A stretch of DNA of 64,000 nucleotides from positions 16,313,877 through 16,377,876 of the forward strand of contig ML680053.1 of assembly GCA_007922225.1 (NCBI GenBank), written 5' to 3'. Positions 35,790 to 47,700 of the stretch are shown here, piece by piece. The notes under the pieces were generated by a model that saw nothing but the letters and a program-made list of their open reading frames with translations, did not search any database and was not told where the DNA came from. The position numbers and the translations under genes were made by a program. This stretch comes from Emydura subglobosa (Eukaryota > Chordata > Testudines > Chelidae). Each line of letters opens with the position of its first letter. Position 1 is the stretch's first letter.

Positions 35790-35875
35790 AGAGCCTCAAA
35801 AGGTATTTAGGTGCGTAACTTCCATTGAAATCTATGGAACTTAGGGGCCTAAATACCTTTGGAGATCTGAGTCTA
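35790..35875. repeat. Short palindromic repeat
   Basis: Arms 'ctcaaaaggtatttaggtgc' and 'ggcctaaatacctttggag' are inverted copies flanking 'cttccattgaaatctatgga'. The same dispersed motif seems to be inserted in the block at 35.36-35.53 kb. Non-coding. Confidence 0.6.
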
Positions 35876-36151
35876 ATTACATACCTCCTTCTAAGCAGGT
35901 GAGTAATCCCATACCTAGGTACTAAATTGGGCAATAATATGTAACTGTGTGATAGTCTATGTAGCTCTAGTGACAGGATTTTGCACACTATGGGAGAGCC
36001 CCAGAATTACCACATCAGTGAAATAAGTGGTTGTGTCTGAACACTATTTGCACTATATACACTCCATGTTTGTGATGCATCTTTACCTGTCCATGCATAT
36101 CAGTACTTGGCTTCATTTGTCTGGGCTGCTTAAAATGTTCTGAGGGAGCTT

Positions 36152-36305
36152 CAGTGCTTAATTTGTTCCAGGGCTTGCCAGGACTGAGCCCCTGCACCTC
36201 TGGGCTTGCTGCATCAGTTAGGAATGCAAAAAAAAAAAAATTGCTTGAGTCCCAGCACCTAATTACTTGAGCCCCGGCACCTCTTTCATTATAAATTAAG
36301 CACTG
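36152..36305. mobile_element. hAT-type MITE with 8-bp target duplication
   Basis: A 154-bp element with perfect 13-bp terminal inverted repeats (cagtgcttaattt and its complement). It is flanked by an exact 8-bp duplication gggagctt at 36144-36151 and 36306-36313. An 8-bp duplication and CAGTG ends are signatures of the hAT superfamily. The inside has two 'gagccc..gcacctc' like segments and an A13 run. It has no coding capacity, so it must have been moved by an autonomous hAT elsewhere. Confidence 0.85.
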
Positions 36306-36929
36306 GGGAGCTTGCATCTCAGCAACAGGAGACAGAGCATTACGGTAAGTGCGACCCAACAAGATTACAAACTGGGTTGCATGAGATGAAGGAAGATTAT
36401 TGTGTCTGACATAAGATAAGATGGAAATAGCATGAGAGGCTAGTCCAACACAAAAGGGAATGGATTAGGGGGCCGATGCTATGAAATGAAGAGGAGCAGG
36501 ATTACAGTGCATTTCATGTCATGGCAATAGGATCTTAGAAGTGTTTTTCCCCAAGGAGGTATAAAGTCAGATGGGAAATGATGTTAAAGTCTATCAGAAA
36601 GAAGCCATTAGAATACGCACTATAATGTGTACACCACTAGGTATCACTTGATTTACTGAGCTAATTTATTTCTTGACTAGGGCCAGGCAAGAAGTTAGCT
36701 GAAACGCCGACACATCTTTCCAGCCTAGCATCCTATAGGAATGGGCTAGGATCCTTCCTTGTCCTCTGTGGCCATTCCTCAAATGACTGCTATAAACAAT
36801 ATTTTTTGAGTGGTGTAAACGTGCATGCTGCTTTAGAAACTCAAGGCCAAACAACTGCTGGCTTTCTCAGGCCAACACACACTAAAGAAAGTGGAGACTA
36901 AAGAAAAGGAGGACCTCGGCATTTGGTCC

Positions 36930-37339
36930 ATAACATGCGCCATGTTCCCTGTTCCAAGGAGCTTGCAATCTAAGTGACGAGAAGAAAGATAAATGCAAGC
37001 CAAGACATGACAGCGGCTCAGGAAAAGGAGGCTGTGGCAATTACTGAAGTGGAGAAAGGAGGCAGTGGTTAGAAGGGTTTGGTTGCAAGAAGGGTTTGAA
37101 GTCAGACAGAGGGTGCAGATGAGGGCCTGGGCACTTTGCTAGTTGCAGGGGCCACCATGAAGTAAGACTGGGAAAAGGAATGAAGGGAAGAGAGACGTGA
37201 CTAGCAAGAAATCAGGGCAGACACATGGTAGGCACAAGTATGCAGATGAGAGGAGGAGCTTGAACTGGAAGTGGTAAGAGACGAAGATAATGGAGGGACT
37301 TGAGTGAGATGATGGGATCTGAAGAGGAGGAATAGAAGA
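36930..37339 (-). mobile_element. L2-like LINE, antisense
   Basis: Purine-rich text such as 'ttccaaggagcttgcaatct', 'gagggcctgggcactttgct' and 'gacttgagtgagatgatggg', resembling antisense L2 like 30.5-31.2 kb. The text resumes after the CR1 insertion as 'ctttagcagcaatattttgg' (37720-37740), matching 'ggcagcagctttctgg' in the other copy. Hence the CR1 at 37.34-37.71 kb appears to have landed inside it. Confidence 0.45.
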
Positions 37340-37711
37340 CTGCAGCAGAGAAGAATGATGGGGGATTTGATAGCAGCCTTTAACTGCCTGAAAGGGGGTT
37401 CCAGGGAGGATGGAGCTAGGCCGTTCTCAGTGGTAGTAGATGACAGAATAAGGAGCAATGGTCTCAAGTTGCAGTGGGGGAGGTCTAGGTTGGATATTAG
37501 GAAAAACGTTTTCACTGGGTGGGTGGTGAAGCATTGGAACGGGTTACCTAGGGAGGTGGTGGAATCTCCATCCTTAGAGGTTTTTAAGGCATGGCTTGAC
37601 AAAGCCCTGGCTGGGATGATTTAGTTGGGGTTGGTCCTGCTTTGAGCAGGGGGTTGGACTAGATGACCTCCTGAGGTCCCTTCCAACCCTAATCTTCTGT
37701 GTTTCTATGAT
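37340..37711 (+). mobile_element. CR1 LINE 3' end, young copy
   Basis: Near-identical in order to the end of the CR1 at 8.8-9.17 kb: 'gggggatttgatagcagcc', 'gaaagggggttccagggagg', 'gggttggactagatgacctc' and 'ctgaggtcccttccaaccct'. It encodes the last 85 or so ORF2 codons in one open frame (37355-37624), ending AGMI and a stop. The octamer tail is decayed. Confidence 0.9.
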
Positions 37712-37745
37712 TCCAAGACAACTTTAGCAGCAATATTTTGGACAT

Positions 37746-38699
37746 CCATCAAATAGATTTCATTTCTAGGTCAGGGTCCAAGGCCAGAGATATCTCAGAA
37801 ATTCATCCTGGGCCTGTGGCAAAGACCCCAGATGTCAGCAGAACACCTTCCAGTGACTCCACTGGGCTTTGGACCAGACCCATTGATCCTAATCATCCTT
37901 GGCAAGAAATGAATGGCTAAAACCATGTAGTATATAGTAAGAGATATATGTTAACAGTTTCCATTTTGCATGTGCTAATGCAAGGCAGCTCTAGTTTCAT
38001 GGCCTACCAATGATAAAACAGGCTGTTTGCGTTAATGGTGGTATTAGAAACCATACTATGCACGGTCAATACGCTACATTACAGTGCTGATTCTGAGATC
38101 TGAACGGTTGCACATGCATTAGCCAAGCAAGACACTGCAGTACATGGCTTGAGCTGGCAACAGACACAGGATAGCTGCTGTCTTGTACATCAGAGTCCTT
38201 TTTTGAAGGCCATTCCACTGATGGCTTTGAAATATGTACAGAAAATATTGCATGGGTTTTCTTTCCTTAATAGCAGGGCAGGCAGGATCAGTCCTTTGCA
38301 TTGAACTGCAGCTGCTAGTTAGAAGTTAGAAATGAAAGGCAGTAAGCAAGCGGAATGAGCCTCAAGATATTGAATTTTACCATTAAAGAATTTAATATTT
38401 TGAGATATAGTCGAAGTATCTCAAACGCTTGCTGCCCAGTTAACCCAGGCTGTATTTGCTTTTACAGGATCAGGAAAACAACATTAACATCCAAGCTTCA
38501 GCTTATGGGGAATACTCTGGTTTCAAGGAAGGAGACTGTGTGGCCTAGTGAATAGAACACTGGACTGGAACTCAGGAGAACTATAATTCTTTAATACATG
38601 GAAACATAGAAGTTCTTTCACAGGGCCTCATCTTCATTCAGGGCACAAGTTTAAATACAATTCAAATACAATTTTCCCCTGAAATATTGGAGGCATTAT
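37746..38699. other. Intergenic stretch
   Basis: A SINE head fragment may lie at 38535-38585 ('gtgtggcctagtgaatagaa', 'ggactggaactcaggagaa'). Otherwise nothing is recognised. Confidence 0.35.
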
Positions 38700-39033
38700 A
38701 CAAATATCTCATTTTTCACCAACAAATTTAGACTTTTTAAAGTTAAAAATATGATCTTTTTCATTTATGAAAACTCGGGGTTTTGATAACAATGGCTTTT
38801 TTTAAATAATATTTTTGTACAAACATTTCAATTCCAAATTTCACAAAAAGTTTTTTTTTTAAATCAAAAACCAACCCTCCTCCCAAAAAAAAAAAAACAC
38901 CAACCAAACAGAAAACAAAATAAATTTAAAAAAATGGGTCTCTTTCAAACTCCCCCAAATGAATACAACTTGGAAATCGCTACATTTTTTCACTTTTACT
39001 GGTATTTCATTTTTCTACCAGCTCTCGAATAGA
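38700..39033. repeat. AT-rich interspersed repeat
   Basis: Third copy of the AT-rich family: 'aaaaagtttttttttt', 'acatttcaattccaaatttc' and the right end 'ctaccagctctcg'. It has long A and T runs. Confidence 0.5.
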
Positions 39034-41999
39034 CCCTTAGTAAGAGGAAAACTTTCCATGACAAGGCAACAGATTAAATCCAAAGGCATAGAGAGCTCTG
39101 GAGCCTTATGGAACTCAGAAGGGCAAGAGAATGACACAGAGTTCCCCTGGGTCTCTTGTTTTATAGAGTGATTTGTTCAATTGTTTTAAAAAGAAAAATA
39201 AGCAGAAATAATGTTTAAACAAAGTATGAAAATTTTATGCTGTTCTTCATTTTTGAGGGGAGTTGTTTCTATACAAGATAAACAGTGCTGCGCAGAGAAG
39301 AGTGTAGCAGGTAAATTAAAGCAGGGACGAGAAAACATATAGTTTATAAATCAGCTTGTTTTTATTTCTCTCTCCTGGGATCCCTGGCCTTTGTTTTACC
39401 CTTTTAGCTGTTGCATTGCTGTTTTTTATAGTCTGTAATATGCAAGATCCCCTCATGCTGAACAACAAAGCAGGCCATTGTAAAAGGTACACCTGACCCA
39501 TGTGCAAGGTTGCCTTCTCCTTCACCCCTCTCCCTATCTTCTGAGAATGTACACAGGGAAGATCTACAGAATGTACAGGGGTTGGTCCTGGGACTGTGAA
39601 TTGCACTACGTGGCAGGGCACCTAGGAGTTAGCCATTGCAATGCCTAAGTACCCTCTGAAGATCTGGGGCTGGGGCTTTTTGTTTCCACTGTAACATTTG
39701 AACTCCCAACTGACATCTAACGCATGCACCCGTTTGGCTTTCGGTGTTAGGAATATCGTCAGCTGTCACAAGGGAAACCCGGAAACTCAAGACCAGGATG
39801 TGACATCAAGTCAGGTCTGACGCTTTTCCAGTTGCAATGTTTTGGCACCAGGTACTGTCCTGTTTGCGGGCGTGGGTGTAACATCTAGGCAGCAGCTACA
39901 CATAAGAAAATGATTGCTAGAGAGAAAGACCAAAGTCAGAGGAGCTTAAGACAAAGAACTATCTATTGAGGCCCACTTCAGTGCCTCAACCACAAGACCA
40001 TCCTTCCTCTCAGCAACTATGCTCTTTGCTAACTCCTTGCACCTCGCTCAGGGTCTGAGCCAAAGCTCACTGAAATCACTGGCTCCTCATTGGCTTCCCT
40101 CACAGACTAGAGCAGACCCTCACTTTGGGCAGTGAAACTTTCTCTTTCCAGCTAGTTTCTCTTTTGGGAATTTTCTTTAAAGTCTCAACTGCAGGGGAAT
40201 GTTAAGCGTTCCAAAAAGGAAAAGAAAACAGTTTCCATTGAAACTATGGAAGGACCCAATGAACAGACTTGCCTTTGGTTTATGGGCACCCTCCTCTTTC
40301 TCCCCATGGACGCTTTACCAAGTCTGCATTCCGCATCTAAAACTCCTACTTGACAGTTGCCCCTTTCTCATTCATTCTACAAAGTGGGATTTAGAAGTGC
40401 TTGTTCTAAGCAATGGTGGCTTTGATCAGTGCCTGGGCTCGTAATGACTGCATGGGTTAGTCACTGCAGTAGAAAAGCACTTTCAGAGTAACCCATGCAT
40501 TTAACACCCAGCAGAAGCCGCAGTCCTTAAAAAGAATGAATTACTGTAATTTAGCTATTTGCCTGTGGCTGGAGGAAGACTCTGCATGTGAAGCAGTTTT
40601 CTTCCATTCCCCTCTCCCGTTTTCCAGTGGAAACTTTCAGTCATGCAACTCATCTTGCAAAATACAGTTGGGGCTTGATTGGGACTGCAGTAGGGTGTCG
40701 TACAGAAACATGGTGCCCCAATCCAGAGCATTTGGAGGTTTTGGAACCAGTTCTGATCTCACTTAGGGCCTGATCCAAAGCCCATTGAAGTGAATGGAAA
40801 GACTCCCATCAAATCCTGATACCAGTGAAAATCAGTAGTGAGTACGCTGAGGTCAGTGGAGTTATACCAAGGTGAGAGAAAAGACTCAAACCCATGGTGC
40901 AGGTACAATGGCTCCAGGAAGTAATACTGACTGCTCCCAATGCAGGGCTAGCTCTGATGGCTGGTGAGGAGCGCTAGGCAAGGCCTCAGCCCATTCCCTA
41001 TCCCTGTCTACTCTGTCTGGGGAGGCACGAGGCCCATGTAGTCCTTGCATTCAAGTGGGTTCAAGATCTAAAACTGGCCCCAGCCTCTTTGCAGGAGCAC
41101 AAGGAGAGGAAGGCTCCTTGCATCCTCTGTCCCCATTTCACCAGCCAGGCCAGGTCCCCAGGGGTTTTTGTTCTATACTCTATGTGCTGTTAACATAGAA
41201 CTAGATGAGTGAGACGTGCACTGAAAAGTCGTTACTGTCTTTTTTAGTTATTATTGGTACCGTGGTAGCCCCCAAAGGCTCCCATTAGGAACGGGCCCTG
41301 CTAGGCTAAAAGCTGTACAGATTTGCTGCCAATTGTTTGTTTGTCATTTAGATCAAAAGCCCCTAAAGATACAGGAGAGAAAAGCACAAAACGTGCCTAT
41401 CAACTGAAATAAAACTGTAAGATAATGTGCCAGCCCCCAAATACTTACAGGCTATAGTCCTGATCCCTCAGTGAGCTCTGTACAGGGGGGCGTCAGTGGA
41501 TGCCTACAGCTCCATTCAGAGACACCCACTGGAAGGAACTCAAGACAAAATACAATAAGTGGGTGTAACAAGCAAAAGGAAGGAACAAGGGAGGGGAAGG
41601 CGATGGCAGTGCATGGCCACGTAGACTCGCTCTGCATATAGTAGACATACGAATGAATGGAGAGAATCCTCTTCCTCTTTTATATGAGTGGGATGGAGTT
41701 ATTTCACATGTTGGGTGACAGGTGCAATATACGGCATATGGCTTTAGGAAACGACCATCACTGATAGTGTAAGGTCTGAGGTCTGGTTCTTTGGCTAAGC
41801 AGCAGCCATATCAGAATAGGAGACCAGCCATAAGCTAAGAAGCTGGTAGTCACATCCTCACACTTGATCTAAATTACATCAAACAATGTAATATCAGGCT
41901 GTTAAGAAGGCACACCTGTCCTAATAGTATCCACCATCACCACCAGATAAAGCAACAGATTTCAAGATGTTTAAAGAAAACTTTATTTGATAGCATTCT
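39034..41999. other. Intergenic stretch
   Basis: An antisense SINE tail may lie near 41255-41330 ('cccaaaggctcccattagg'). Small dispersed motifs lie near 40760-40860. No gene or RNA recognised. Confidence 0.35.
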
Positions 42000-42119
42000 G
42001 TCTGCCAAGGAATCACTTACCAATTGTGGTTGTACATTCTACACTTCTTTATTGTTTTGTCTTATGGCTCCCACTTCACTACTGTTTAGCTGAATGATTT
42101 CTGTCTGGTTCTCTGATTG

Positions 42120-42520
42120 TTTCTGTCAGTTGCATAACTAATTGTGCAATATTTAAATCAACTAAGGTGGTGGTATGATTAGTTAAAGAACTGTTCCGTA
42201 ATTGGCTAGGATTGGTGCTTTGTAGTACTTGAGTTTAAAATGATTGGCTAAGGTATAGCTTAAGCAAGTTTTAACTATATAAACTGGGCTCCAAAAGGAA
42301 GTTCTTTGAAACCTAACTTTAGGACACAGCCCAAGATCAGAGCTGCCAGACCTCAAAACCCTGGCAATCATATTGTGAAGAAGCTGGAGTCCCCAGATGA
42401 TCTAATCCTGACAGGCCACCAGAGAAGTCTGTCTGCATTACTGAGAGTTGTGAACACTGTATGCTTAGTGTGTGTATTCTGTGTTGGAAATTGTTAATAA
42501 ATGGAGAATATGGATAAGCC
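42120..42520 (+). mobile_element. LTR-like segment
   Basis: Shows the order expected of an LTR: 'gattggctaaggtatagctt' repeats upstream, a TATA-like 'aactatataaactgggctcc' (about 42270), then AATAAA at 42497 in 'gttaataaatggagaatatg'. It resembles long terminal repeats of turtle endogenous retroviruses that I recall. I could not fix TG..CA ends or a target duplication, and no internal genes are adjacent. Confidence 0.3.
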
Positions 42521-43719
42521 CTACAGACTTGGAATGGGTGGCCCTGAGCCTTAGGAAATGGATAAGGGTAGGTGCCTTTTGCCCAGAGCCCTATGGACTA
42601 GGAAAGGACGGGGGGGCCTATTAACCAGGTTACATCTTGAGCCCTACGGTCTGGGTAAAGGTGGGGTGACCTAGAGTGTGTGAGTAACGGATTGAATGAC
42701 TGACATTATCCTGTTTTCCTTTTCTTTCAATGGAGGTAAAGACCATTTGGTTGTAAGTTACTTGCAGCGACAGCCTTCAAGATTATGTTAGAGGATCATG
42801 AAACTTGCAAGGAACCATCAGAAAGCATCACTGTCTTCCTCACATGCTCCCTTTCACGTGAGCATAGGTATGGGAGAGAAAGAAGCAGCATCTCATCTAA
42901 CTCTAATGGACAATGCAGACTATTGAGTTTATTTTTAAATGAGATGAAAAAAGGGGATTCCTAACAGGTAAAAAAAATTCACTTGTAGGTCCATCAATTT
43001 CAGCTTTAATTTCCATCCCCACCCATGCTGTCTATGCTCATACAAGGAGAACAATCTTGCTACAGATGGTGCTAAACTAAAACAAAAACTCACTATCTAA
43101 ACACCTATTCAAAACCTGAACTCGCCTGGATTCAAATTTTGCAAATGAATCCTATCTTTGTAATGGGCAAAACCAAAACCCAAACCCGAATCCAAATGTG
43201 CCTGAACTTTAGGGTGCTCTGAATCCAGATCAGGAACTGAATTTCGCAGCGTGAGCCCATCTGTAGATCTGATTATGATGCAAGTTTCCTTGTCTGAATG
43301 GTCTCCATGGAGACATCAGGAGGCTGCAGTTTCTGCTGACAGAAAAAATGATCATTTCTTTACCTGCTAATTTGGTTTCAGAACAGACAGTGGGTGTAAT
43401 TCCTCCTACTAGCAGATGGAGACAAGGCTCTGACACGCTTCCTGCCACACAGAGAGCTGTGCCACTGAATCTGTTCCATTAGAGACTCTGCAGCAATCAC
43501 AGTTCTAAAAACCTTCCTCACCCTCAGGCCTAATGTTCCCTCCTCCTCTTCCTCTTGCTGGAACTCAACTCAGTGTCAATTTTGACTTCATTGAGCACTT
43601 GCCTCCTGCATGACATCATGTCCCCTGGGTGTCAAGACACTGGCCACTCCTGGGGCTCAATCCTGGAAGCCAGCATGACCATTCACATGCTTCAAGTTAT
43701 GCAGATGCTTAAAAGCCTT

Positions 43720-45930
43720 GCTGGATTGAGGCCAGAGGGCTCAGCGGTGTACAAGATCAGGATCCCATCTTTGGCTCTCTCTTTTCCATTTGCACCCTAT
43801 GGATCTCATCTGCTCTCATGACTTTGGCTGCCCTCACCATGCCAATGATGCACAAATCTACCTCTCTGTTCCTGACCTGCCTCCTGCTGTCTGCCCTGCT
43901 CTCTTACAGCTCCTCCTGGAGTTCCAGCTGTCAATTTACACTTAATCTGACCAAAATGGAGCTTTGGATGGCTTACACCCATCCCTCATTCTCTGTCACT
44001 CCTGACAGGATCCCCATCCTCTGTTAAGTCAGTCCCATAACCTGGTGTCATCTTTGACTTCTCCTTTCCCCTTGCTCCTCACACAGTCCGTGTCCCAGCC
44101 TTGCTGCTCTTCCCCCACAAGCTCTCTGATGTCTGTACTTTTTTTACTATTCAAACCAACTCTCTCCGCCAGGCCCTCTGCACTTGCCCTCTTGATTATC
44201 TTATCCGCTTCCTCCCTCCCCCTGCTCATACATATCACCCCCTCATCCCTCTCTGAATCCCTCCCTCACAACCTGATCCAGTCCCACTCGCTGATCAGAC
44301 ACCGGTCTGTTGTGATGGGATCCAGACACTGAAGCTCAGGGTGCTGCTAAACTCACAGGGTCTGGGAAGGAACTGACCATTTCTGCTCTGGACCACACAG
44401 GGGCATGCCCGGTGTTTGACACTCCTCTTCGCACTGGGGACCCCGCAGCCTGGCTGTCTGGACCCTGCAACCCAAGTCTCCCCAGATCCTTGTTGCTTAG
44501 ACACTTCCTCCAGGGTCCACCTGGCTGGGTGAGTTCTGGTTGCCATAGTGACATCCTGCAGGGAACAGGAGACAGTGAAAACAAGGAGCCAGGCTTGGCT
44601 TCTCAAACACTCACCCTTTGCTCTTCGGCAGCACAGGAGAGTTACAGATCTAGGCAAAACAACCAATACCCAAGTGCAACCCTTCCCGCCGGTCTGGGTC
44701 TCAGGTCTGCCTGCCGCAAGTCCCTTGCACAAAGTCTTCCCCACCTCTGCAACTAATAAACTGTCCAGATCTTGAGTCCCCAGTGTGAAGGTTCATGCCT
44801 CAGTCACACTGGGTTCACATGCACAACATCCCTATTTCACAGGGGGAGGTAAAGTGGATTTCTACATCAATAAACTGGCTGGCTGGTTCTTCTAGTGTAG
44901 CGCCCCCTAAGGTGAGGAAAAAGCCCTCATTCTCCAACCTTGTTTTCCATCACAAACAAGCTACGCTTACAGCCGTTCAAAATGGCTCCCAACACAGGAC
45001 ACAAAGTATGATCAGATACTAAACAGGTTCCCATCATAAATGATATTCACAAAACACGGCTAAATCCATAGATTATCACTAAACTGTCCCGCACTCCACA
45101 GGCTCCTCTCCTCCACCACATTAAGTTAAAACTTCTGGTCCTTGCCTCCAAAGCACTGCACTCTCCTACTTAGCCAGCCTCCTCTCTTGCCTCATTGTTC
45201 CCCATACCTGCTGCTCTTCCAATAACACCAGCCTTGATGTCCCATTTGTCTGCTTCTCCACAGTCCTCTCTTGCACTTTGTTCCATGCTGCGCCCTATGC
45301 ATCCATCCTGAGTAGCCTTTGCTCAGAAGCATCGACTCATACTGCTGTCCCTCAGTCCTTTCTCCTGAACTTGTACCTGCTGTTTGGTTTCCTCCTTCGC
45401 TGCTTCCTGTCCCTGGAAGGTCCAGGGGCTAGGGATTGGTTCCTCCTTTCATAGCTCACTTGGAATCCTGTAAAATAACGTTATTAACAAGATACATCTC
45501 AGAGAAACTGTTTCCACTCCACTGGCACAATAGAAAACAAGGTGAGATGTCTGGCCTGGCCAAGGACCCTGATGAAATTTTATTAGCACATTTGCTGAGT
45601 CAGCTTTACATAAACCAACATCAAGCTAAAGGTCCCTATGCAAATTTAGGCCTTTCAAATGTAAGCTCCATGTTCTTTACTGTCTTTGAAAGCAGTACTT
45701 AATCAAGTTGCTATGACAGTAGTTGAGGCAGCATATGTGTTTTTACTGCAAAGTATGGTGCAAGCAATCCATATACGTTACTATTGAAGCGTGTTTAATA
45801 ATCAGCCTAACAAGCAATAATAATTCCACACCATATGCATAGAATTCTTTCCCTGCATGAATTTATAACACTATTCCCCCCTCCTCTTTCAAATCCTCTC
45901 TCAAGACCCACTTCTACCCTGATACCAACA
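43720..45930 (+). mobile_element. L2 LINE, sense, interrupted
   Basis: Pyrimidine-rich L2 ORF2 text. The reverse transcriptase motif shows at about 43838-43870 as 'H-A-N-D-A-Q-I-Y-L-S', a decayed Y-A-D-D-x-Q-I-Y. 'tggtgtcatctttgacttct' (LGVIFD) follows near 44043. After an LTR-like insert the C-terminal part resumes near 45085 ('aaacttctggtccttgcctc', KLLVLASKALHS). A last 'aaatcctctctcaagaccca' (LKTHF-like) lies near 45890. Frames are heavily broken. Confidence 0.6.
44308..45056. mobile_element. LTR-like insert in L2
   Basis: About 749 bases unlike L2 interrupt the element exactly where about 50 codons of L2 are missing. The proposed ends TGTTGTGA and TCACAAAACA are TG..CA and inversely repeated. 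Flanks cggtc (44303-44307) and cggct (45057-45061) could be a decayed 5-bp duplication. Two AATAAA-type hexamers lie at 44753 and 44867. Boundaries are tentative. Confidence 0.4.
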
Positions 45931-46712
45931 GCAAACTGCCAGTTAATATCAGGTAGGCAGGGTTCAGCCACTAATATCAATATCTCATTTGTTCATATCG
46001 TATAATTAACAACAAACAAAAACCTCACTGTCTTGAAAAGATCTAATTTTTCTGCATATAGCATTACCGTTACTGATTGTTTTCTATCTTGCTGGGATTA
46101 ATGGATTAAAATTAATAGAAAATAAGCTTTAAATTTTTTTCCATTAAAGATGGTGATTAAGAAGAGATGGAAGATGCTGAAGTCAAAGAGAGGGGAATAA
46201 ATGATTAGATAGATCCTCTGCTGGAGTAAATTGGCATAGTGCCATTGTCTTTAAAGATTCTACCCTTATTTATACCAGTTGAGGATATGACCCATATCTC
46301 CACATTTTCCTTCAGATTTCTATGCTGATCTCCGAAGTGTTCCTGTTTCCTGTTAGATTAATTAAAGACTGAATTAGGTTACAGATGTGAATTCCAAATT
46401 GATTATCCATGATTTTTGCACAATATTCACCTCAAATTTGCTAAGTTGGTGAATGTTTTATGTCTAGGGTCTTACACTGCCCCATCAGCCTTCATTCTCA
46501 CCAGAAAAACTAATTTGTTGGAATATTAATGCTGAAGACATGATTACCGTTAAAGTTTGTATATACATCTGAACAATCATTCATGGAGTTTCTTTAGTGT
46601 TATTTAGCCACTAGCCTCAGTAAAAAGATGACCATTTCCAACCTGCGGGAGGTGGATTGAGAAAAGATCTAATCAGCTAACCTGTGTTACTGAGTCACCA
46701 AGGCTGAGTTAT
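45931..46712. other. Intergenic stretch
   Basis: AT-rich sequence with a small dispersed motif near 46215-46290. No gene recognised. Confidence 0.4.
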
Positions 46713-47118
46713 TCATAGATTCCAAGGCCGGAAAGGACCATTGTGATCATCTAGTATGACCTCCTGCATAGCACAGGCCTTAGAACTGCCCCAAAATAAT
46801 TCCTAAGGCAGAGCTCTTAGAAAAACATCCAATCTTGATTTAAAAGTTGTCAGTGATGGAGAATCTACACGACGCTTGGTAAAGTGTTCCAATCATTAAT
46901 TCCTGTCAATGTTAAAAACGCACGCCTCATTTCCAGTCTACATTTGACTTCCAGCCCTTGAATTGCATAATATCTTTCTCTGTTAAATTGAAGAGCCCAT
47001 TATTAAATATTTGTTCCCCATGTAGATACTTACAGACTGTAATCAAGTCACCCCCTTAACCTTCTCTTTGTTAAGCTAAATAGATTGATCTGCTTGAATG
47101 TATCATTATAAGGCATCA
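46713..47118 (-). mobile_element. CR1 LINE 3' end, antisense
   Basis: Starts 'ttcatagattccaaggccgg' and 'aaaggaccattgtgatcatc', and ends at 'aagcagatcaatctatttag' read on the minus strand (INLFSLTKRR). It covers the C terminus of ORF2 and the 3' UTR of a CR1 subfamily with 'gaccattgtgatcatctag'. It stops at 47118 where Harbinger sequence begins. Confidence 0.85.
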
Positions 47119-47120
47119 AA

Positions 47121-47245
47121 TCTTCCCAGCTGACCATGGCAGTTCCACACAGNNNNNNNNNNAACTCCTGCTTGGAGCACACCAGAATCTTCCCAGCTGA
47201 CCATGGCAGTTCCACACAGGAACTCCTGCTTGGAGCACACCAGAA
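47121..47245. repeat. 58-bp tandem duplication across an assembly gap
   Basis: Unit 1 (47121-47187) and unit 2 (47188-47245) are identical except that ten Ns (47153-47162) stand where unit 2 has a single g. Starting text is tcttcccagctgaccatggc in both. This looks like a failed merge or gap-fill artefact rather than biology. Confidence 0.85.
47153..47162. other. Assembly gap (10 N)
   Basis: The only ambiguous bases in the window. The true size is unknown; the flanking duplication suggests it may be zero or one base. Confidence 0.99.
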
Positions 47246-47700
47246 TTGTTGGATCTACTGGCTTTGTGGGGAAAGGAGGCTGTGGAGTCCCAGCTCCGCT
47301 CCAGCTATAGGAACTTGGACATCTACGGTCAGATTCCTTGTGGCATGTTGGAGAAGGGCCATGTGAAGACAAAGGAGCTGAGGCAGGCGTACCAGAAGGC
47401 AAGGGAGTCAAACAATCACTCTGGTGCTGCCCCAAAGACCTGCTGCTTCATTAGCGGCAATGCCAGCTCCACCCCCAATAACCCTGTGGATACTTCAGGG
47501 GGGCTGGAGACAGCAGCCAGCAGACTCATCACCTAGGATGAAGTGGTGAATGAAGAAGTGTAGCTGGAGGACGGGATGGAACAGGCAACAGGGTTGTCCG
47601 TTGCTGTGGGGAGCCAGGACCTCTTCTTGACCCCGGAGGGTTTGAGCCAGTCCCAGCACTCCATCTCTGGCGCTCATGAAGCAGGAGAGGGGAGCTCTGG
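47230..47700 (+). pseudogene. Harbinger Myb/SANT-like gene, broken
   Basis: In the frame from about 47230: LDLLALWGKEAVESQLRSSY, RNLDIYGQIPCGMLEKGH, then KTKELRQAYQKARESNNHSG, AAPKTCCF and a Thr/Ser/Gly acidic-type region to a stop at 47534. The same frame continues as VAVGSQDLFLTPEGLSQSQHS after one more stop. This is the trihelix (Myb_DNA-bind_4-like) protein that Harbinger elements encode to bring the transposase to its ends. About eight residues between GH and KTKELRQ, normally containing a Cys-Arg, are deleted. Confidence 0.7.

Noticed and set aside
39316..39621. 101-codon minus-strand frame
   Set aside because: No splice context, no motif and no repeat of known coding family; within chance expectation.
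44295..44756. 149- and 114-codon frames on opposite strands
   Set aside because: They lie in the LTR-like insert, overlap each other and show no retroviral or host motif.
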